Origin: an uncultured Clostridia bacterium
GTDB lineage: Bacteria > Bacillota > Clostridia > Oscillospirales > Acutalibacteraceae
Direction: 5' to 3'
Length of the DNA: 13,605 bases
Assembly (NCBI GenBank): GCA_944381295.1
Contig: CALWKP010000170.1
Location: forward strand, 1-13,605
The notes below the pieces were generated by a model, which made no database searches, was not told where the DNA came from, and saw nothing but the letters and a program-made list of their open reading frames with translations. How positions within the stretch are numbered: position 1 is the stretch's first letter; every line of letters begins with the position of its first letter. Shown in pieces: positions 7,771 to 13,605 of the stretch. Position numbers and translations under genes: made by a program.

Positions 7771-7844
7771 TTCCTGCTACAAAATCCATCTCTGTCTCAT
7801 ATTTGTGGAAATCTCCCGCTTTGTGTCATATTACCTTTAAGGAA

Positions 7845-7873
7845 TTTTCTTTGTATCCCTCCTGTGCTACAAT
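7845..7873 (+). promoter_or_regulatory. Weak candidate promoter of the MATE transporter gene
   Basis: TACAAT (7868-7873) is a good -10 box, but the hexamer 17 nt upstream (TTTTCT, 7845-7850) is a poor -35. A start near 7880 would give a leader of about 18 nt containing the GGAGG site. A poor -35 often means activator dependence or weak expression. Confidence 0.45.
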
Positions 7874-7889
7874 AAAACCCGACAGGAGG
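7858..7889. repeat. 8-bp inverted repeat spanning the -10 box and Shine-Dalgarno of the MATE gene
   Basis: CCTCCTGT (7858-7865) and ACAGGAGG (7882-7889) are perfect inverted copies separated by 16 nt. The right arm is the ribosome binding site (GGAGG, 8 nt before ATG 7898). As DNA it could be an operator. As RNA, only transcripts arriving from pyrG would contain both arms and hide the ribosome site. Confidence 0.7.
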
Positions 7890-7897
7890 CCCAAATT

Positions 7898-9235
7898 ATG
7901 CAAAAAAATTTGACCCAAGGACCTATTACCAAAACAATTCTTCTTTTTTCCCTGCCTATGATCGCAGGAAATTTGTTGCAACAATGCTATAACATTGCCG
8001 ACACTTTGATTGTTGGAAGATTTTTGGGAGCCGATGCCCTGGCGGCTGTCGGCTCCTCCTACACACTTATGACATTCCTTACCTCTATTCTTCTTGGTCT
8101 CTGTATGGGCAGCGGAGCTGTTTTCTCGATCCGCTTCGGTGAGGGGAACCGCGAAAGACTTCACCAAAGTATCGGTGCTTCGTTCCTTCTTATCTTTTGC
8201 GTTGCAATCGTTCTGAATCTTCTTTCCTTCGCCTTTCTTTTTCCAATTCTCCGCCTTCTTCAGGTCCCCGCAGAAATACAACAAACCATGGCCGATTATC
8301 TTTGGATCGTCTTTTGGGGAATCCTCGCTACCTTCCTCTACAATTATTTCGCTTCCCTACTGCGGGCTGTCGGAAATTCTGTTGTCCCACTCATTTTTCT
8401 TGCCGCTTGTGCCATTCTCAACGTTGTGCTGGATTTATGGTTTGTCCTGGGTTTTTTCTGGGGTGTCAAAGGAGCTGCCATCGCTACCGTGATTTCCCAG
8501 TATGTTTCCGGAATCGGAATCGCCTTTTATACCTATTGGAAAATGCCGGAATTTCGAATTCCCTTAAAATACTTATGGCCTAAAAAAGAAATGGTTTGGG
8601 AAATCGCCCAGTTTTCCTTCCTTACTTCTCTCCAGCAATCTGTGATGAACCTTGGTATCCTGATGGTGCAAGGGCTGGTCAACAGTTTCGGCACTATCAT
8701 CATGGCAGCGTTTGCTGCTGCAGTGAAAATCGATTCCTTTGCTTATATGCCCGTGCAGGATTTTGGCAACGCTTTTTCTACCTTTGTGGCACAAAATTAC
8801 GGCGCCGGAAAAAAAGAACGCATCCAGCAGGGAATCCGGAAGGCTGTCCTGATATCCATTCTTTTTTGTATCGTAATTTCTCTTGGTGTCTGCATCTTTG
8901 CAGAACCGTTGATGCTTATTTTTATTAACGCCGGAGAAACCGATATACTTGCTGCCGGGATGCAATATCTACGTATCGAAGGCGCTTTTTATTGTGGGAT
9001 CGGCTGTTTATTCTTGCTTTATGGCCTTTATCGCGCGGTTGCAAAACCGGGGATGTCTGTGGTGCTTACCATTCTTTCCCTAGGAACTCGTGTTGTCCTT
9101 GCCTATGTCCTTTCTTCGATCAGCTGGATCGGCGTTACCGGGATTTGGTGGTCTGTTCCTATCGGATGGGCATTGGCCGATCTTGTAGGTTTTGTCTATT
9201 ACCAAAAGAATCGAAAAAAATTATTCCCTGAATGA
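7898..9235 (+). CDS. MATE family efflux transporter
   Basis: A 445-residue polytopic membrane protein with about 12 hydrophobic segments spread over its full length, the usual size for multidrug and toxic compound extrusion (MATE) carriers. The N terminus shows the family signature LPMIAGNLLQQCYNIADTLI followed by VGRFLGADALAAVG (about residues 20-53), and the second half has the equivalent segment SLQQSVMNLGILMVQGLVNSFG. MATE proteins export cationic drugs or metabolites in exchange for Na+ or H+; the substrate cannot be told here. The start at 7898 follows GGAGG with 8-nt spacing. It sits alone between pyrG and a strong terminator, and its expression may be controlled by the inverted repeat around its start. 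Closest relatives by pattern are the NorM/DinF-like proteins common in gut Clostridia. Confidence 0.93.
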   Translation: MQKNLTQGPITKTILLFSLPMIAGNLLQQCYNIADTLIVGRFLGADALAAVGSSYTLMTFLTSILLGLCMGSGAVFSIRFGEGNRERLHQSIGASFLLIFCVAIVLNLLSFAFLFPILRLLQVPAEIQQTMADYLWIVFWGILATFLYNYFASLLRAVGNSVVPLIFLAACAILNVVLDLWFVLGFFWGVKGAAIATVISQYVSGIGIAFYTYWKMPEFRIPLKYLWPKKEMVWEIAQFSFLTSLQQSVMNLGILMVQGLVNSFGTIIMAAFAAAVKIDSFAYMPVQDFGNAFSTFVAQNYGAGKKERIQQGIRKAVLISILFCIVISLGVCIFAEPLMLIFINAGETDILAAGMQYLRIEGAFYCGIGCLFLLYGLYRAVAKPGMSVVLTILSLGTRVVLAYVLSSISWIGVTGIWWSVPIGWALADLVGFVYYQKNRKKLFPE

Positions 9236-9254
9236 GCTTTTCTCTGACATTTCT

Positions 9255-9317
9255 ATTTTTTAAAAACTTCGCCCGCCGCCAGAAAATTACTGGCGGCGGG
9301 CGAAGTTTTTAAAAAAT
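9255..9317. terminator. Strong bidirectional terminator between MATE and PilZ genes
   Basis: The arms 9255-9282 and 9290-9317 are perfectly complementary over 28 bp, with a 7-nt loop (AAAATTA). A GC-rich core (CTTCGCCCGCCGCCAG) is flanked by A/T tracts, so T runs follow the hairpin on either strand. It lies between convergent genes and should stop transcription from both sides. Confidence 0.95.
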
Positions 9318-9333
9318 ATCAGATAGATTTTAT

Positions 9334-9384
9334 CATTTTGGCCTTTGAAGTTTTCCTGTTTTCAGAACTGAAAACTCCAAAATG
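9334..9384. repeat. Nested inverted repeats downstream of the PilZ gene
   Basis: CATTTTGG (9334-9341) plus AGTTTTC (9349-9355), interrupted by 7 nt, match GAAAACTCCAAAATG (9370-9384) in inverted order. An inner palindrome, GTTTTCAG/CTGAAAAC (9358-9375), competes. No T run follows on either strand, so it is not a typical terminator; its role is unknown. The rest of 9385-9460 shows nothing recognisable. Confidence 0.6.
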
Positions 9385-9460
9385 TTGGATTATCCGGCTT
9401 TGTTGCACTTTACAACCGAGACAAATCTTCTACACGACTTTCCCTGCTTAATTCTTTTGT

Positions 9461-9955
9461 CTACCGACTCCTATTCTGATTCTTGGCCTTTTGACTATTC
9501 AACACTTCTCCTTGCAGCGCAAGAATATCCTGAAACAAGCGATCTTCTTGCCGTTCCGTCATATCAAGAAATTTACGGCCGTAGAAAAAGCTTCCGTTTT
9601 CTCCTTCCCTACACCGCAGTACTTTACATTTTAAATTATATGCGGGTCCCTGGTTCCTGAATTTTACATTCAGAATCATCAAAGTTTCCCCTTCTTCATA
9701 CTGCGTATCGCACTGAATTCCTATCCCGGTAACACTGATATCAATCACCCTGCACGCCTGTCTTTCCGACAAGTGATTCACTGGCGCTACCGCCGCTTGT
9801 ACGGATACTCCTTGCCGGAAATTTTGTCTGCCCTCTTCTTTGAAAATTACATTTTCAACATGTATCCGGAATTTCCTTACGCCTGCTTTCTGGACAATCC
9901 CCTCTATGAGAAGTACATGTTTCCTGTTTTGTATCCCGTTGACGTGGATTTCCAT
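9461..9955 (-). CDS. PilZ domain protein, C-terminal reading frame of a split gene
   Basis: This 164-residue frame carries a PilZ cyclic-di-GMP-binding domain. It has the RxxxR motif (RQNFR, residues 43-47) and DxSxxG (DISVTG, 72-77), the two motifs that hold the ligand, so binding is expected if the protein is made. The first ATG at 9955 has no good ribosome site, and the frame is open upstream to a TAG near 10015. That upstream stretch reads like protein (PWQKIDPESW just before the Met), which suggests the true N terminus lies in the other frame, starting at 10136. Joining the two by a +1 shift would give about 224 residues. PilZ effectors change behaviour such as motility or adhesion when they bind c-di-GMP; the target here is not evident. 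It is the last gene of the leftward c-di-GMP operon. Confidence 0.8.
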   Translation of the reverse strand: MEIHVNGIQNRKHVLLIEGIVQKAGVRKFRIHVENVIFKEEGRQNFRQGVSVQAAVAPVNHLSERQACRVIDISVTGIGIQCDTQYEEGETLMILNVKFRNQGPAYNLKCKVLRCREGENGSFFYGRKFLDMTERQEDRLFQDILALQGEVLNSQKAKNQNRSR

Positions 9956-9962
9956 CCAACTT

Positions 9963-9987
9963 TCAGGGTCTATCTTCTGCCAGGGGG
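9963..9987 (-). other. Probable +1 frame-change site within the PilZ gene
   Basis: On the minus strand frame 1 reads GGC CCC CTG GCA and, 12 nt later, AGA CCC TGA. Dropping one C from the C5 run (9987-9983) makes frame 1 continue as PWQKIDPESWMEI into the PilZ frame. Skipping the T in CCC-TGA would also join the frames. CCC-C and CCC-TGA are both known slip-prone contexts for +1 shifting by tRNA-Pro. Confidence 0.55.
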
Positions 9988-10136
9988 CCTCCGCGAAAGT
10001 CTTCCAGCTCTATTTCTTCTTGTTTGCCATCGTAATCTGTAATCTTCCTCAGAAACAACAAATGATTTCCTTTGGTAAACACTTCACATCGCAGTCCTAA
10101 ACTATCGATGATCCGCTTCTTATCCTCTACTACCAT
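9963..10136 (-). CDS. N-terminal reading frame of the split PilZ gene (57 residues)
   Basis: ATG 10136, with GAGGG 8-9 nt upstream, opens a frame of 57 residues (MVVEDKKRIIDSLGLRCEVF onward) ending at TGA 9965-9963. It starts 20 nt after the HD-GYP stop, as expected for the next gene of the operon, and has the better translation start of the two PilZ frames. Its content (KGNHLLFLRKITDYDG) looks like the beta-rich N-terminal domain of YcgR-like PilZ proteins, but this is a pattern judgement. It overlaps the open region of the PilZ frame, which is +1 relative to it. Either a real mutation, a sequencing indel or a programmed shift separates them. Confidence 0.65.
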   Translation of the reverse strand: MVVEDKKRIIDSLGLRCEVFTKGNHLLFLRKITDYDGKQEEIELEDFRGGPLAEDRP

Positions 10137-10156
10137 AACCAATCCCTCTTATTTCT

Positions 10157-10717
10157 CTACTGTTTGGTTACTACCCGGTTTACCGGAAAATGTCCACAGG
10201 TTTTCCGGTATTCCCGTATCATGGTATCGTAAACCCCTACTGCCTCCTGATTGGCTTCCTGCGCTGTTCGGAAAATAACTCCCTGATGTGCTTTCACCAA
10301 TTCTAAAATTTCCCCGCACATCTTACCGTTTTCTTTCATGGATTCCAATATTCCCAAAATTTTTTCCGGCGGAAATGCTTTTTTATAGCTCCGCTCTTCC
10401 GATAATGCACTGATAATATCTGCTACCGCAGCAATCCTCTGCGATTTTGTAAGCGAGTTCCCATCAATCTGCTTAGGATATCCTTTTCCATCTATGGTTT
10501 CATGATGCCTTACCGCTGTTTGCAGGATCTCTTCATCGATTCTCCCGAATAGAAGTTCTTCTGTAATACTGACATGCGACTTCATAATCTCCCAATCTTC
10601 TCCTTCTAATTTTCCAGACGATTCCAGAATCCGGAAAGGAATGGAGATCTTTCTTAAATCATGCCGCATTGCCCCAATATGCAATTTTTCTTGTTCTTCT
10701 GGGTTTAATCCTGACAA
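10157..10717 (-). pseudogene. HD-GYP domain protein, N-terminally truncated
   Basis: The 186-residue frame from TTG 10717 matches the central and C-terminal part of an HD-GYP domain, a family that hydrolyses c-di-GMP. Visible pieces are LNPEEQEKLHIGAMRHDLRK (4-23), HHETIDGKGYP (71-81) and RIAAVADIISALSEERSY (93-110). The HD pair and GYP motif are present, but the usual HDxGK is HDLRK, a Gly-to-Arg change, and the residue before HD is Arg instead of the usual Leu. The N-terminal helices with the first metal-binding His are missing: the in-frame upstream sequence is only IIVLGD before a TAA (10738-10736), inside the end of the EAL gene. No good ribosome site precedes the TTG. This looks like a deletion remnant; a short protein could still be made by coupling to the upstream stop 5 nt away. 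Confidence 0.7.
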
Positions 10718-10722
10718 ATCCC

Positions 10723-12762
10723 CTAGGACAATAATTTATCCCGCAGCAGATATCGATGGCCACAATAATTATTTTGCAATTCCCAAACATAAAAACTATC
10801 TTCATTCAGAAGATGGCTTGTACAAAACTCGCAAGGCGCATCCTTTCCCTGCAATGCCTTATAGCACTTCTTCCCCAGATATTCTTTCACATCCAAGGCT
10901 TTCTGCCCTGCTGGATTCAAATAGTAAAGCTCATAGGTCTCCACATCACTGACATAAATAATATCGTTTTCTGCCTCTAAAATCGTTTGGGCGATTTCTT
11001 CCTCTGTGATCTCTTTCTGCAGTTGCGGCTTCTCTTCAATTTCATCAACAAAAAAGGAACGTTCACGTACTAATCTTTCCTGGAACTTAGTACTTTCTTT
11101 ATCAAAATAGAGTTCTTCAAATTGCTCAGCAGTACAAGGTTTAGAAAAGAGATATCCTTGCAGTAATGTCGGCTTAAGTTCTTTTAAAGAAATAAGTTCA
11201 TCTACGGTTTCTATTCCTTCACAGCAAACCGTCATATCCTGACTATTCGCCAACTCGATCATATTGCTGATTAAGCGATGATTATAAACGCTATTTTGAA
11301 CTTCTTTTACAAAACATCGATCAATTTTGATCTCGTTGATATCCAGTTCCTTCAATCTGCCTAAGTTAGAATAACCTGTACCAAAGTCGTCCACTGATAT
11401 CCGGATTCGAGCTTGTTTCCACGCTGAAAAAGCATCATCAACGCTCGGTTCCGACAGCAATGACATACTTTCTGTGATTTCCAATGTTAAACTGCTTGGT
11501 GATATCCCGCTTCGGTTCACACAGGAAATTACATCCGTTGCAATGCCTTTTTTCTCCAGTTGGCAACAAGACATATTGATACTAATATGAAATTGGGGAA
11601 TATGTTTTTGCCACTTTTTGCATTGTTTTAAAGCTGTTTCTAAAACCCACATTCCTACGCAAGTAATTAATCCGGTCTCTTCTAAAATCGGAATAAATTC
11701 AGCTGGCGATACGTTTCCACATCTAGGAGAGTAAAATCTCAGCAAGGCTTCTGCTCCATACAGTTCTAACGTGTTCGCATACACTTGCGGCTGATATGCC
11801 AAGCTGAATCCTTGAAATCCCATCCGTACACTTTGATACAAATCTTCCTTCAGTTCCAATGCTGCCAGATTCTTTTCATAATCTTCTGCAGAAAAAAAGT
11901 TCAGCCGATTTTTCCCTTGTGCTTTCGCACAATCTAAAGAGTTTTCAGCATATTGAAACAATGTTCCTGCATCTGGCACAGTATATTTTTGTAAAGGTAC
12001 AGCTCCTCCTGATAAAGTGCATTGTCCGTTCAAATATTGCTGCAATCTGAAAAAAACTGTCTCAACTACCTGGCTTTCTTCTTCAATAATTGTCGCAAAG
12101 CAATCCCCATTTACGCGATACACACGATTTCCATCTGTGGCGTCCTCCAAATACCGTGCCACCAGTTTCAGCAGTGCATTTCCGTACTCCCATCCTTTTT
12201 TTATGTTGATAGTCTTTAATTCATCGATGCCCGCTACCAATAAATATCCATTTTGTCCTTCCTGCAACAGCTTTTCCAATTCATTTTTTAAGCTTACCAT
12301 ATTGAACGTCCCGGTAAACTGATCGGCTTTATTTGCTAAGGCTTTTTCTGAAATGCTCCCAATCATCCATAACGGTTCCCCGCGCTCATCCAACATACTT
12401 TTTCCGCGCGAGCTAATCCAGACAATATCCCCTGTCCGGTTGAAGATTCGGTATTCCATATCATACGTTCTTGTTCTTCCACCTTGCAGTTTTCTCATTC
12501 CTGCCAGAAATCCGGAAGCATCCTGCGGATAAATCACGCTTTTCCACTCTTCGATTGTGCAACAAGTTCTATCATCTGTAAAAAGCGGAACTTTTTCCCG
12601 AATCCTATCTGAAAAATAAAAAGTGGAAACTTTAAAATCAAAAAAGAAAAAACTATCATCTGTAGTTTCATTTAAGAATCCCAGAATATTCCGGTATGCT
12701 TCTCCGATCAGGATGCTGCGATATTCTTTCGACATTTTTTTACATACTGGCTCGGAATTCAT
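10723..12762 (-). CDS. PAS-GGDEF-EAL-PAS protein, probable cyclic-di-GMP phosphodiesterase
   Basis: A 679-residue soluble signalling protein. Order: PAS with PAC-like segment (about 30-140, MEYRIFNRTGDIVWISSRGK), GGDEF domain (145-295), EAL domain (300-555), linker, second PAS (590-679). The GGDEF site reads NGDCF (218-222), so cyclase activity is unlikely, though GTP could still bind as an effector. EAL motifs are intact: AEALLRF (337-343), INMS, EITES, VDDFGTGYSNL (457-467), KID, CEGIET (514-519) and LQGYLFSKP (534-542), so it probably degrades c-di-GMP. The C-terminal PAS breaks off at RYLLRDKLLS, where related PAS folds continue with one or two strands, suggesting 3' truncation. The start at 12762 has AGGAGG 10 nt upstream. 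It heads a leftward operon with the HD-GYP and PilZ genes. No transmembrane segment is seen. Confidence 0.9.
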   Translation of the reverse strand: MNSEPVCKKMSKEYRSILIGEAYRNILGFLNETTDDSFFFFDFKVSTFYFSDRIREKVPLFTDDRTCCTIEEWKSVIYPQDASGFLAGMRKLQGGRTRTYDMEYRIFNRTGDIVWISSRGKSMLDERGEPLWMIGSISEKALANKADQFTGTFNMVSLKNELEKLLQEGQNGYLLVAGIDELKTINIKKGWEYGNALLKLVARYLEDATDGNRVYRVNGDCFATIIEEESQVVETVFFRLQQYLNGQCTLSGGAVPLQKYTVPDAGTLFQYAENSLDCAKAQGKNRLNFFSAEDYEKNLAALELKEDLYQSVRMGFQGFSLAYQPQVYANTLELYGAEALLRFYSPRCGNVSPAEFIPILEETGLITCVGMWVLETALKQCKKWQKHIPQFHISINMSCCQLEKKGIATDVISCVNRSGISPSSLTLEITESMSLLSEPSVDDAFSAWKQARIRISVDDFGTGYSNLGRLKELDINEIKIDRCFVKEVQNSVYNHRLISNMIELANSQDMTVCCEGIETVDELISLKELKPTLLQGYLFSKPCTAEQFEELYFDKESTKFQERLVRERSFFVDEIEEKPQLQKEITEEEIAQTILEAENDIIYVSDVETYELYYLNPAGQKALDVKEYLGKKCYKALQGKDAPCEFCTSHLLNEDSFYVWELQNNYCGHRYLLRDKLLS

Positions 12763-12811
12763 CCGTTCAAATCCTCCTCACTTTTTATGAGATTTCTAAA
12801 AGAATTATGAT

Positions 12812-12826
12812 ATTAATGACATTAAT
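12812..12826. repeat. Palindrome in the 5' leader of the GGDEF-EAL gene
   Basis: ATTAATG-A-CATTAAT is a perfect 7-bp inverted repeat with a 1-nt centre, 50-64 nt upstream of the start codon. It lies in very AT-rich leader sequence and could be an operator; it is too tight to form a good RNA hairpin. Confidence 0.5.
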
Positions 12827-12840
12827 TTTTATTATGTTAT

Positions 12841-12850
12841 TAACATGTTA
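12841..12850. repeat. TAACATGTTA palindrome at the predicted transcript start of the GGDEF-EAL gene
   Basis: A 10-bp perfect palindrome, extendable as TTAT-x-AACATGTT-x-ATAA, covers the expected start point (about 12846) of the predicted promoter. This is a typical place for a repressor site, but no cognate regulator is encoded nearby. Confidence 0.5.
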
Positions 12851-12852
12851 TA

Positions 12853-12881
12853 AGTGTAACATAGCCGAATTTGGTTTGCAA
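12853..12881 (-). promoter_or_regulatory. Candidate promoter of the c-di-GMP operon
   Basis: On the minus strand, TTGCAA (12881-12876), a 17-nt spacer, and TACACT (12858-12853). Both boxes match consensus at 4 of 6 positions. It is followed by about 84 nt of AT-rich leader without a recognisable c-di-GMP riboswitch. Confidence 0.5.
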
Positions 12882-12885
12882 CCAT

Positions 12886-12943
12886 ATCAAAAACTAACAA
12901 AAGCCCTCAGATGCAGAAAATAGTCTCTACACCTGAAGGCTTT
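12886..12943 (-). terminator. Leftward terminator upstream of the c-di-GMP operon
   Basis: AAAGCCTTCAGGTG (12943-12930) pairs along its whole length with CATCTGAGGGCTTT (12913-12900), 14 pairs including two G-U, around a 16-nt loop. The following minus-strand sequence TTTTGTTAGTTTTT is U-rich. The tsf transcript should already have ended at 13212-13252, so this hairpin implies another short leftward transcript or acts as a backup. Confidence 0.7.
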
Positions 12944-12976
12944 CCAAAAAATATCTATCCCAAAAGAATGCTTTCT
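12890..12976 (-). ncRNA. Possible short leftward noncoding transcript
   Basis: On the minus strand, GTGACA (13012-13007), an 18-nt spacer and TATAAA (12988-12983) form a plausible promoter. A start near 12976 followed by the terminator at 12900-12943 would define an RNA of roughly 85-90 nt. No known RNA family is recognised. This is inferred from promoter and terminator placement only. Confidence 0.25.
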
Positions 12977-13211
12977 GTTACTTTTATAAATACACTGAAA
13001 CAATTTTGTCACAATGTTTTATAAGAGATATAGCAGAATAAATTCTTTTAAATAAAACTTCTACTGCTCGTTCTGCCATACATCTATTAGTATCCCCTAC
13101 GAATATTCATATCCAAAATCAATTTATAATTGGATATGGTCGCGCATCCAAGAATATTAGGAAGATTTTTATTCATACCGGCAAATCCGGTGGTTTTTCT
13201 CTGAAAGAAAC
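12944..13211. other. Gene-poor intergenic stretch with small hairpins
   Basis: There is no open frame above about 31 codons and no recognisable RNA gene. It holds a 9-bp inverted repeat at 13108-13138 and, on the plus strand, ACCGG (13177-13181) with CCGGT (13187-13191) followed by GGTTTTT, a weak terminator-like hairpin. The base composition around 13130-13195 is more GC-rich than its surroundings, which might mark a leftover of a lost gene or element. Confidence 0.5.
13108..13138. repeat. 9-bp inverted repeat CATATCCAA/TTGGATATG
   Basis: Arms at 13108-13116 and 13130-13138 match perfectly around a 13-nt AT-rich centre. No T run follows. It could be a regulatory palindrome or the end of a degraded mobile element; neither is supported by an adjacent gene. 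Confidence 0.55.
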
Positions 13212-13252
13212 AAAAAGAGCGAATGATGAAATTCTCATCATTCGCTCTTTTT
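13212..13252 (-). terminator. Terminator of tsf
   Basis: The arms 13212-13229 and 13235-13252 are perfectly complementary over 18 bp around a 5-nt loop. In the leftward direction the stem ends in a five-T run. It lies 55 nt beyond the tsf stop. The A/T flanks make it able to stop rightward transcription too. Confidence 0.93.
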
Positions 13253-13307
13253 TAAGATGATTATCAAAAGCATCCTATTTTGTAATAAAAAACTCTACAC
13301 TCTGCTA

Positions 13308-13605
13308 TTATTTTACCATACTGGCAACTTCATCAGCAAAGTTGTCATTGCGTTTTTCAAGTCCTTCGCCCTTTTCAAAACGAACAAAGCCCAGGATCTT
13401 GATGTCGCCGCCAAGTTCCTTTGCTGTTTTTTCCGTGTACTTCTCTACCGTTAAATCGCCATCTTTAACATATTCCTGATTTGTCAGGCAGACTTCCTTA
13501 TAGTACTTGCCGATTCTACCATTGACAATCTTCTCTGCAATTGCTGCTGGCTTGCCATCGTTAATAACCTGTTCCGTCAAGATCTTCTTCTCATGCTCAA
13601 TTACT
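13308..13605 (-). CDS. tsf: Elongation factor Ts, C-terminal part (partial)
   Basis: The last 98 residues of EF-Ts, the guanine nucleotide exchange factor that recycles EF-Tu-GDP during translation. The frame stays open to the right edge (VIEHEKKILTEQVINDGKPA), so the TTG at 13580 is not a start. Diagnostic pieces are ILTEQVINDGKPAAIAEKIV followed by NGRIGKYYKEVCLTNQEYVK and, near the end, FVRFEKGEGLEKRNDNFADE with VASMVK at the terminus, the conserved EF-Ts C-terminal region. In most bacteria rpsB (ribosomal protein S2) lies just upstream, here expected beyond the window edge. The gene ends its transcription unit, with a strong terminator 55 nt downstream. Confidence 0.95.
   Translation of the reverse strand, partial: VIEHEKKILTEQVINDGKPAAIAEKIVNGRIGKYYKEVCLTNQEYVKDGDLTVEKYTEKTAKELGGDIKILGFVRFEKGEGLEKRNDNFADEVASMVK

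Noticed and set aside
12763..12846. c-di-GMP riboswitch in the leader of the GGDEF-EAL gene
   Set aside because: The leader is short and AT-rich, with none of the conserved GEMM sequence blocks.
13077..13200. Leftward mini-frames of about 29-31 codons (MNKNLPNILG... and MAERAVEVLF...)
   Set aside because: Too short, without good ribosome sites and not recognisable.
13578..13580. TTG 13580 as the start of a short gene
   Set aside because: The frame continues upstream to the window edge with conserved EF-Ts sequence, so this is an internal Leu codon of tsf.

Overview
This window looks like the chromosome of a low-to-moderate GC Firmicute of class Clostridia, most likely Lachnospiraceae. The signs are a glutamate synthase split into separate domain proteins with a ferredoxin-bearing FMN subunit, a type III glutamine synthetase, a T-box leader, AGGAGG-type ribosome binding sites, and a multidomain GGDEF/EAL protein next to a clostridial-type HD-GYP protein. 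The family call rests on recalled protein style, not on a search.

Left half (1-7770): a glutamine/ammonia assimilation block. Two glutamate synthase genes run leftward: a class II glutaminase-domain subunit, then the ferredoxin plus FMN-domain subunit cut by the window edge. The type III glutamine synthetase gene glnN runs rightward from the same divergent region. Both divergent transcripts start at near-consensus sigma-A promoters with 17-bp spacers. Each meets a strong intrinsic terminator almost at its first nucleotide, and the two hairpins share a GCAAAGAYG-type stem, so synthesis and use of glutamine look jointly controlled by attenuation. After glnN comes a T-box leader with an AAC (Asn) specifier, then asparagine synthase asnB and CTP synthase pyrG, probably one operon. 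GOGAT, AsnB and CTP synthase all consume the glutamine that GlnN makes.

Middle (7771-9317): a MATE-family efflux transporter whose start region sits in an 8-bp inverted repeat. It ends at a very strong bidirectional terminator with 28-bp perfect arms.

Right half (9318-12900): a leftward cyclic-di-GMP operon encoding PAS-GGDEF-EAL-PAS, an HD-GYP fragment and a PilZ effector. It looks damaged. The GGDEF active site is degenerate, the last PAS domain stops early, the HD-GYP protein lacks its N-terminal part and has an altered HD motif, and the PilZ gene is split by a +1 frame change near CCC-C and CCC-TGA sites. EAL catalytic motifs and the PilZ ligand motifs remain intact.

Right edge (12900-13605): a gene-poor stretch with several inverted repeats and a possible short leftward transcript, then the terminator and C-terminal part of the translation elongation factor Ts gene (tsf). 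No tRNA, rRNA, CRISPR array or recognisable insertion sequence was seen.
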